DNA from: DASSJF01 sp035934535
Lineage (GTDB): Bacteria; Sysuimicrobiota; Sysuimicrobiia; Sysuimicrobiales; Segetimicrobiaceae
Direction of reading: 5' to 3'
Assembly (NCBI GenBank): GCA_035934535.1
Contig: DASYXS010000035.1
Span: forward strand, 1-25,948
DNA: 25,948 nucleotides
This document shows positions 23,301 to 25,948 of this stretch, piece after piece. The number at the start of each line of letters is the position of its first letter. Within the stretch, counting starts at the first letter, position 1. The notes beneath the pieces were generated by a model, which was given only the letters and a program-made list of their open reading frames with translations, did not search any database and was not told the DNA's origin. The translations under genes were made by a program, and so were the position numbers.

Positions 23301-25208
23301 ATGACGGTGCGTGACCCTATGGCCATTCGAAAGAACGCGCCAGAGTCCGGCGTTCCGGCCCCGCGCGGGGCGGAGGGTTCCGGCGGTGAGCCGCGGCTGC
23401 TCGCCGGCCGGTTCGAACTGCGTGAGGTGCTCGGCAGCGGCGGGATGGCGACCGTGCACCGCGCGTGGGACCGGCAGCGCGGCCGCGTCTGCGCGGTCAA
23501 AGTGCTCGCGGAGAACCTCGCCCGCGACGAGGAGTTCCGGGAGCGGTTCCGCCAGGAGGCGGAGGCCGCGAGCGCCCTCGTCCATCCGCGCATCGTGCGG
23601 GTGGACGCCCACGGGGACGCCGGTTCGACGCCGTTCATCGCGATGGAGTTCGTCGAGGGCGGCACGCTGCGCGATCTGTTGCGGCGGCGGGAGCGGTTGT
23701 CCGAAGCGACCGCGCTGCGCATCGCGGCCGAGGTCGCCGACGCGCTCGCTTACGCGCACGCCCGGCGCGTCATCCACCGGGACATCAAGCCCCACAATAT
23801 TCTGCTCACCGCGGACGAGCACGTGAAGGTCGCCGACTTCGGCATCGCGCGGACGCTCGACGCAACCTCGCACACGCGCACCGGTACGGTGCTCGGCTCG
23901 ACGCAGTACATCTCGCCGGAGCAGGCGGCAGGGGAGCAGGCGGCCCCGGCGTCCGATCAGTACTCGCTCGGCGTGGTGCTGTACGAGGCGCTCGCGGGAC
24001 GGCTGCCCTTCGACGATGCCGAGTCGCCCGTCGCGATGGCCCTCAAGCATATCCACGAGCCGCCGTTCGACCTCGCGTGGATCCGTCCGGACCTGTCGGA
24101 GGCGACGGTCGCGCTCGTCCGCCGGTTGCTCGCGAAATCGCCCGGCGCGCGCTATCCCGCCGCGGGTGAGCTCGCGACGGGACTGCGCCGCATTTATGCG
24201 CGTCTCGGGCGGGACGAGGCCAAGACCGAGATCCTGCCCACTCCGATCTCGGGCGCGGCGGCAAACGGGGTCGCCGCGATCGCGCACGGCGCTACGGTCC
24301 GTCTCGCGGCCGTCGGACGCCCATCGGTCGCCCTGTCGGACACGGCGCGAACGCCGGCGTCGTCGCGATACCGGCGCCGGAACGCCGCGCCCCCGGCCGC
24401 GGTCCTCCTGATCGGACTCATCGGCCTCTGGCTGCTCGTTGCGGTGGCATACCAGGGATTTCAATTCGCCTCGCACCGGGCCTCCGCCGGTCCCCACGCG
24501 CCGTCGCTCGTCGGACAAACGCTCGCAGCGGCGCAGCAGGTCGCCGCCTCGGACCGTTTCACCCTGGCCATCGCGAGCCGCCAGGACCCGATCGCGACCG
24601 TCGGGACGATCGCGGCGCAAGATCCGCCCGCCGGCGGGACCGTCGCCGGCGGGGCCACCATCCACGTCGTGGTGAGCGAGGGGTCGGGCGTGGTGCCGGA
24701 CGTGCGCGGGGCGTCCCCCGCGGACGCCGGCCGGCAGCTTGGCGCGGCCGGCTTCCGAGTCGGCAGCACGAGCTACGCCCACGATGACAAGGTCGCGGCC
24801 GGTATGATCGCCTCGCAGTCGGTGAACCCCGGGGTGCACCTGGCTTCGAAGACCCCGATCAACGTGGTGGTGAGTCAGGGACCGAGCCAGGCGTCGACGC
24901 CGTCCCCGGGAACGACGGTGGTGCCGAACGTCACCGGCGTGCCGCTCGATCAGGCGCAGGCGCAGCTGCGGGCAGCGGGCCTCGCGGCCGGTCACGTCAG
25001 TTACACGTATGACGACCGGGTCCCGGCAGGCGTCGTCGTCCGCCAGCAGCGGGCGGCCGGCACGCAGGCCGCCGGCGGCGACGCGGTCGATCTCGTCGTG
25101 AGCCAGGGGCCGTCGCAACCACAGCCGTCGCAGAACGTCCCTCCGGCGCAGCCGGCTCCGCCGGATCAGACGGCTCCGCCCAACCAGAGCCCGCCGGCGC
25201 CGCCGTAG
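23301..25208 (+). CDS. Ser/Thr protein kinase with three PASTA repeats
   Basis: 635-residue membrane kinase of the PknB/StkP/PrkC type. The kinase domain shows the glycine loop GSGGMATVHRAWD, ATP-binding lysine K67 (CAVKVL), catalytic D161 in HRDIKPHNIL, VADFGIA and SPEQAAGE, so it should be active. A juxtamembrane linker leads to one transmembrane segment (PAAVLLIGLIGLWLLVAVAY). Outside are three PASTA repeats of about 65 residues, each ending in a VVVS.G or similar strand, with PDVRG and PNVTG starts; they sense peptidoglycan or lipid II fragments. The tail of about 30 residues is Pro/Gln-rich. ATG 23301 is chosen with AAAAGGGGA upstream; 23268 and 23319 are alternatives. No cell-wall or phosphatase genes lie next to it, unlike in many genomes. 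Confidence 0.92.
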   Translation: MTVRDPMAIRKNAPESGVPAPRGAEGSGGEPRLLAGRFELREVLGSGGMATVHRAWDRQRGRVCAVKVLAENLARDEEFRERFRQEAEAASALVHPRIVRVDAHGDAGSTPFIAMEFVEGGTLRDLLRRRERLSEATALRIAAEVADALAYAHARRVIHRDIKPHNILLTADEHVKVADFGIARTLDATSHTRTGTVLGSTQYISPEQAAGEQAAPASDQYSLGVVLYEALAGRLPFDDAESPVAMALKHIHEPPFDLAWIRPDLSEATVALVRRLLAKSPGARYPAAGELATGLRRIYARLGRDEAKTEILPTPISGAAANGVAAIAHGATVRLAAVGRPSVALSDTARTPASSRYRRRNAAPPAAVLLIGLIGLWLLVAVAYQGFQFASHRASAGPHAPSLVGQTLAAAQQVAASDRFTLAIASRQDPIATVGTIAAQDPPAGGTVAGGATIHVVVSEGSGVVPDVRGASPADAGRQLGAAGFRVGSTSYAHDDKVAAGMIASQSVNPGVHLASKTPINVVVSQGPSQASTPSPGTTVVPNVTGVPLDQAQAQLRAAGLAAGHVSYTYDDRVPAGVVVRQQRAAGTQAAGGDAVDLVVSQGPSQPQPSQNVPPAQPAPPDQTAPPNQSPPAPP

Positions 25209-25240
25209 CGGCGCCAGTACGTCTGGGGAGGACACCAGCG

Positions 25241-25624
25241 GTGAAACGGCTGCCCGTCAACCTGTACCGTCACAACAACCGCGTCATCGTGACCGCGCCC
25301 TCGCCGGGTCTCGAGCCGGCCGACATGCGGATCGAGGTCCGGGGCCGGCGGCTCTCGATGGAACACGGCGCGCGCGGGCCGGGCCAGGACCGTGTCGAGT
25401 ACGTGCGCCGGGAATGGCGCACCGGACCGGCCCGCCGCAGCGTGGTACTGCCCGCGCCGGTTGACGCCCTCCGGGCGAACGCGACGTACGACAACGGGGT
25501 GCTCACCGTCATTCTGCCGGTGGCGCCGAAGGCGACGCCCGGCGTTATCGAGATGCCGAAGGTGGGCACGGCCAAGGGCCGGGGCGTCCGGCACGTCGGC
25601 CGCGAGTTGCGGGCCGCGTCGTAA
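25241..25624 (+). CDS. Hsp20/alpha-crystallin-like small protein
   Basis: 127 residues. The core fits an alpha-crystallin domain: NNRVIVTAPSPGLEPADMRIEVRGRRLSMEHG (strands 2-4), EYVRREWRTGPARRSVVLPAPVDALRANATYDNGVLTVILPVAP. The last part carries the family's A-x-x-x-x-G-V-L-T-V-x-L-P motif. Small heat-shock proteins hold unfolded proteins and form oligomers; here the usual hydrophobic I-x-I/V motif after the domain is replaced by GVIEMPKV, and the N-terminal arm is short. So it may be a non-canonical member. The GTG at 25241 has GGGGAGG (25225-25231) upstream. It follows the kinase gene with a 32-nt gap, so the two may be co-transcribed. Confidence 0.78.
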   Translation: MKRLPVNLYRHNNRVIVTAPSPGLEPADMRIEVRGRRLSMEHGARGPGQDRVEYVRREWRTGPARRSVVLPAPVDALRANATYDNGVLTVILPVAPKATPGVIEMPKVGTAKGRGVRHVGRELRAAS

Positions 25625-25654
25625 TCTCACGCGCGCGTAGGTCTTGAGTCGCGC

Positions 25655-25685
25655 CGGCCCCTCGGCGCCCCGAATCGAGGGGCCG
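25655..25685. terminator. GC-rich stem-loop after the Hsp20-like gene
   Basis: CGGCCCCTCG (25655-25664) and CGAGGGGCCG (25676-25685) form a perfect 10-bp stem with an 11-nt loop, 30 nt after the Hsp20-like stop. An alternative pairing CCCTCGGC/GCCGAGGG overlaps it. The structure fits a terminator separating this gene from the next, although no T-tract follows. Confidence 0.5.
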
Positions 25686-25715
25686 AGGGCGGGGTCCGGC
25701 GAATACCAACGCGAC

Positions 25716-25948
25716 ATGCACGTCCTCGTGATCGGCGGCGGTGTGATCGGGGCCTCGACGGCCTATCGGCTGGCCCGCGGCGGCGCCGCCGTCACGCTCC
25801 TCGACCGGGGCCGGATCGGCGGCGGGACGTCCGCGACAAGCTTCGCCTGGACCAACTCTAACCAGAAGACGCCGCGCGCCTACCACGAGTTGAACGTCGA
25901 GGGGATGCGCGCCCACGCCGCGCTTCGAGCCGAATTCGGCTCGTGCCA
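25716..25948 (+). CDS. DAO-type FAD-dependent oxidoreductase, N-terminal part (3' end outside window)
   Basis: The frame starts at ATG 25716 and runs off the window end after 77 codons. The start MHVLVIGGGVIGASTAYRLA is the FAD-binding Rossmann motif (G-x-G-x-x-G) of the DAO/GlyOx family, followed by VTLLDRGRIGGGTSATSFAWTN, where the GG.TS..S segment is typical of amine and amino-acid oxidases or dehydrogenases of that family. The substrate cannot be told, because the substrate domain is outside the window. It lies after a stem-loop and has no strong ribosome site that I can see. The family is clear; exact function is open. Confidence 0.85.
   Translation, partial: MHVLVIGGGVIGASTAYRLARGGAAVTLLDRGRIGGGTSATSFAWTNSNQKTPRAYHELNVEGMRAHAALRAEFGSC

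Noticed and set aside
23097..25235. 712-codon minus-strand frame opposite the PASTA kinase
   Set aside because: The kinase with all catalytic motifs and PASTA repeats is the real gene; the antisense frame is Arg-rich and featureless.

Overview
This is a high-GC bacterial chromosome window, densely packed on both strands with many GTG starts and short or overlapping gene junctions. It shows no phage, IS, CRISPR, tRNA or rRNA signature. The mix of genes (PASTA-type Ser/Thr kinase, split LigD-type ligase and polymerase, NarL-type regulator, DUF2066, SPOR) fits a deep-branching, high-GC, probably soil or sediment lineage. I cannot name the phylum from the sequence alone.

Region 1 (1-12135, all + strand) is an extracellular or cell-surface polysaccharide locus. 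In order it encodes a polysaccharide deacetylase (5' end outside the window), a GT4 glycosyltransferase, an O-antigen ligase/polymerase-like membrane protein, a secreted glycoside hydrolase, a second GT4 enzyme, a GDP-mannose 3,5-epimerase-like SDR, a WecG/TagA (GT26) transferase, a polyprenyl-phosphate sugar phosphotransferase, a membrane-anchored 4,6-dehydratase of the FlaA1/CapD/WbpM/PglF class, and a DegT/PglE-type PLP aminotransferase. Most junctions overlap by 4-8 nt or are separated by under 50 nt, so this reads as one operon. Inferred logic: the phosphotransferase loads a first sugar on a lipid carrier, GT26 and the two GT4 enzymes extend it, the epimerase and the dehydratase/aminotransferase pair supply unusual sugars, the Wzy/WaaL-like protein polymerises or ligates, and the hydrolase and deacetylase trim the product outside the membrane. 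No flippase or chain-length regulator is in the window. A 9-bp stem-loop closes the block.

Region 2 (12195-16700) holds a minus-strand DUF2066 protein, a minus-strand NIPSNAP-like protein, a KANL3/Tex30-type alpha/beta hydrolase, and a stand-alone ATP-dependent DNA ligase that meets a stand-alone LigD-type polymerase tail to tail with a 10-nt overlap. Ku is not present in the window.

Region 3 (16744-21936) holds typA/bipA (minus), a divergent single-pass SPOR-like protein, and a minus-strand pair: a LuxR/NarL-type regulator whose receiver has Glu at the phospho-acceptor position, followed by an MFS exporter. Region 4 (21937-25948) holds a 92-aa unknown protein and a BKACE (DUF849) enzyme, a 56-aa two-helix membrane protein on the minus strand, a Ser/Thr kinase with three PASTA repeats, an Hsp20-like protein, a hairpin, and the start of a DAO-type FAD oxidoreductase running off the end.

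The points most worth a second look are the Asp-to-Glu receiver, the apparent CTG start of the aminotransferase, the GDP-mannose 3,5-epimerase-like enzyme and the PslG-like hydrolase in the polysaccharide operon, and the convergent split ligase/polymerase pair.
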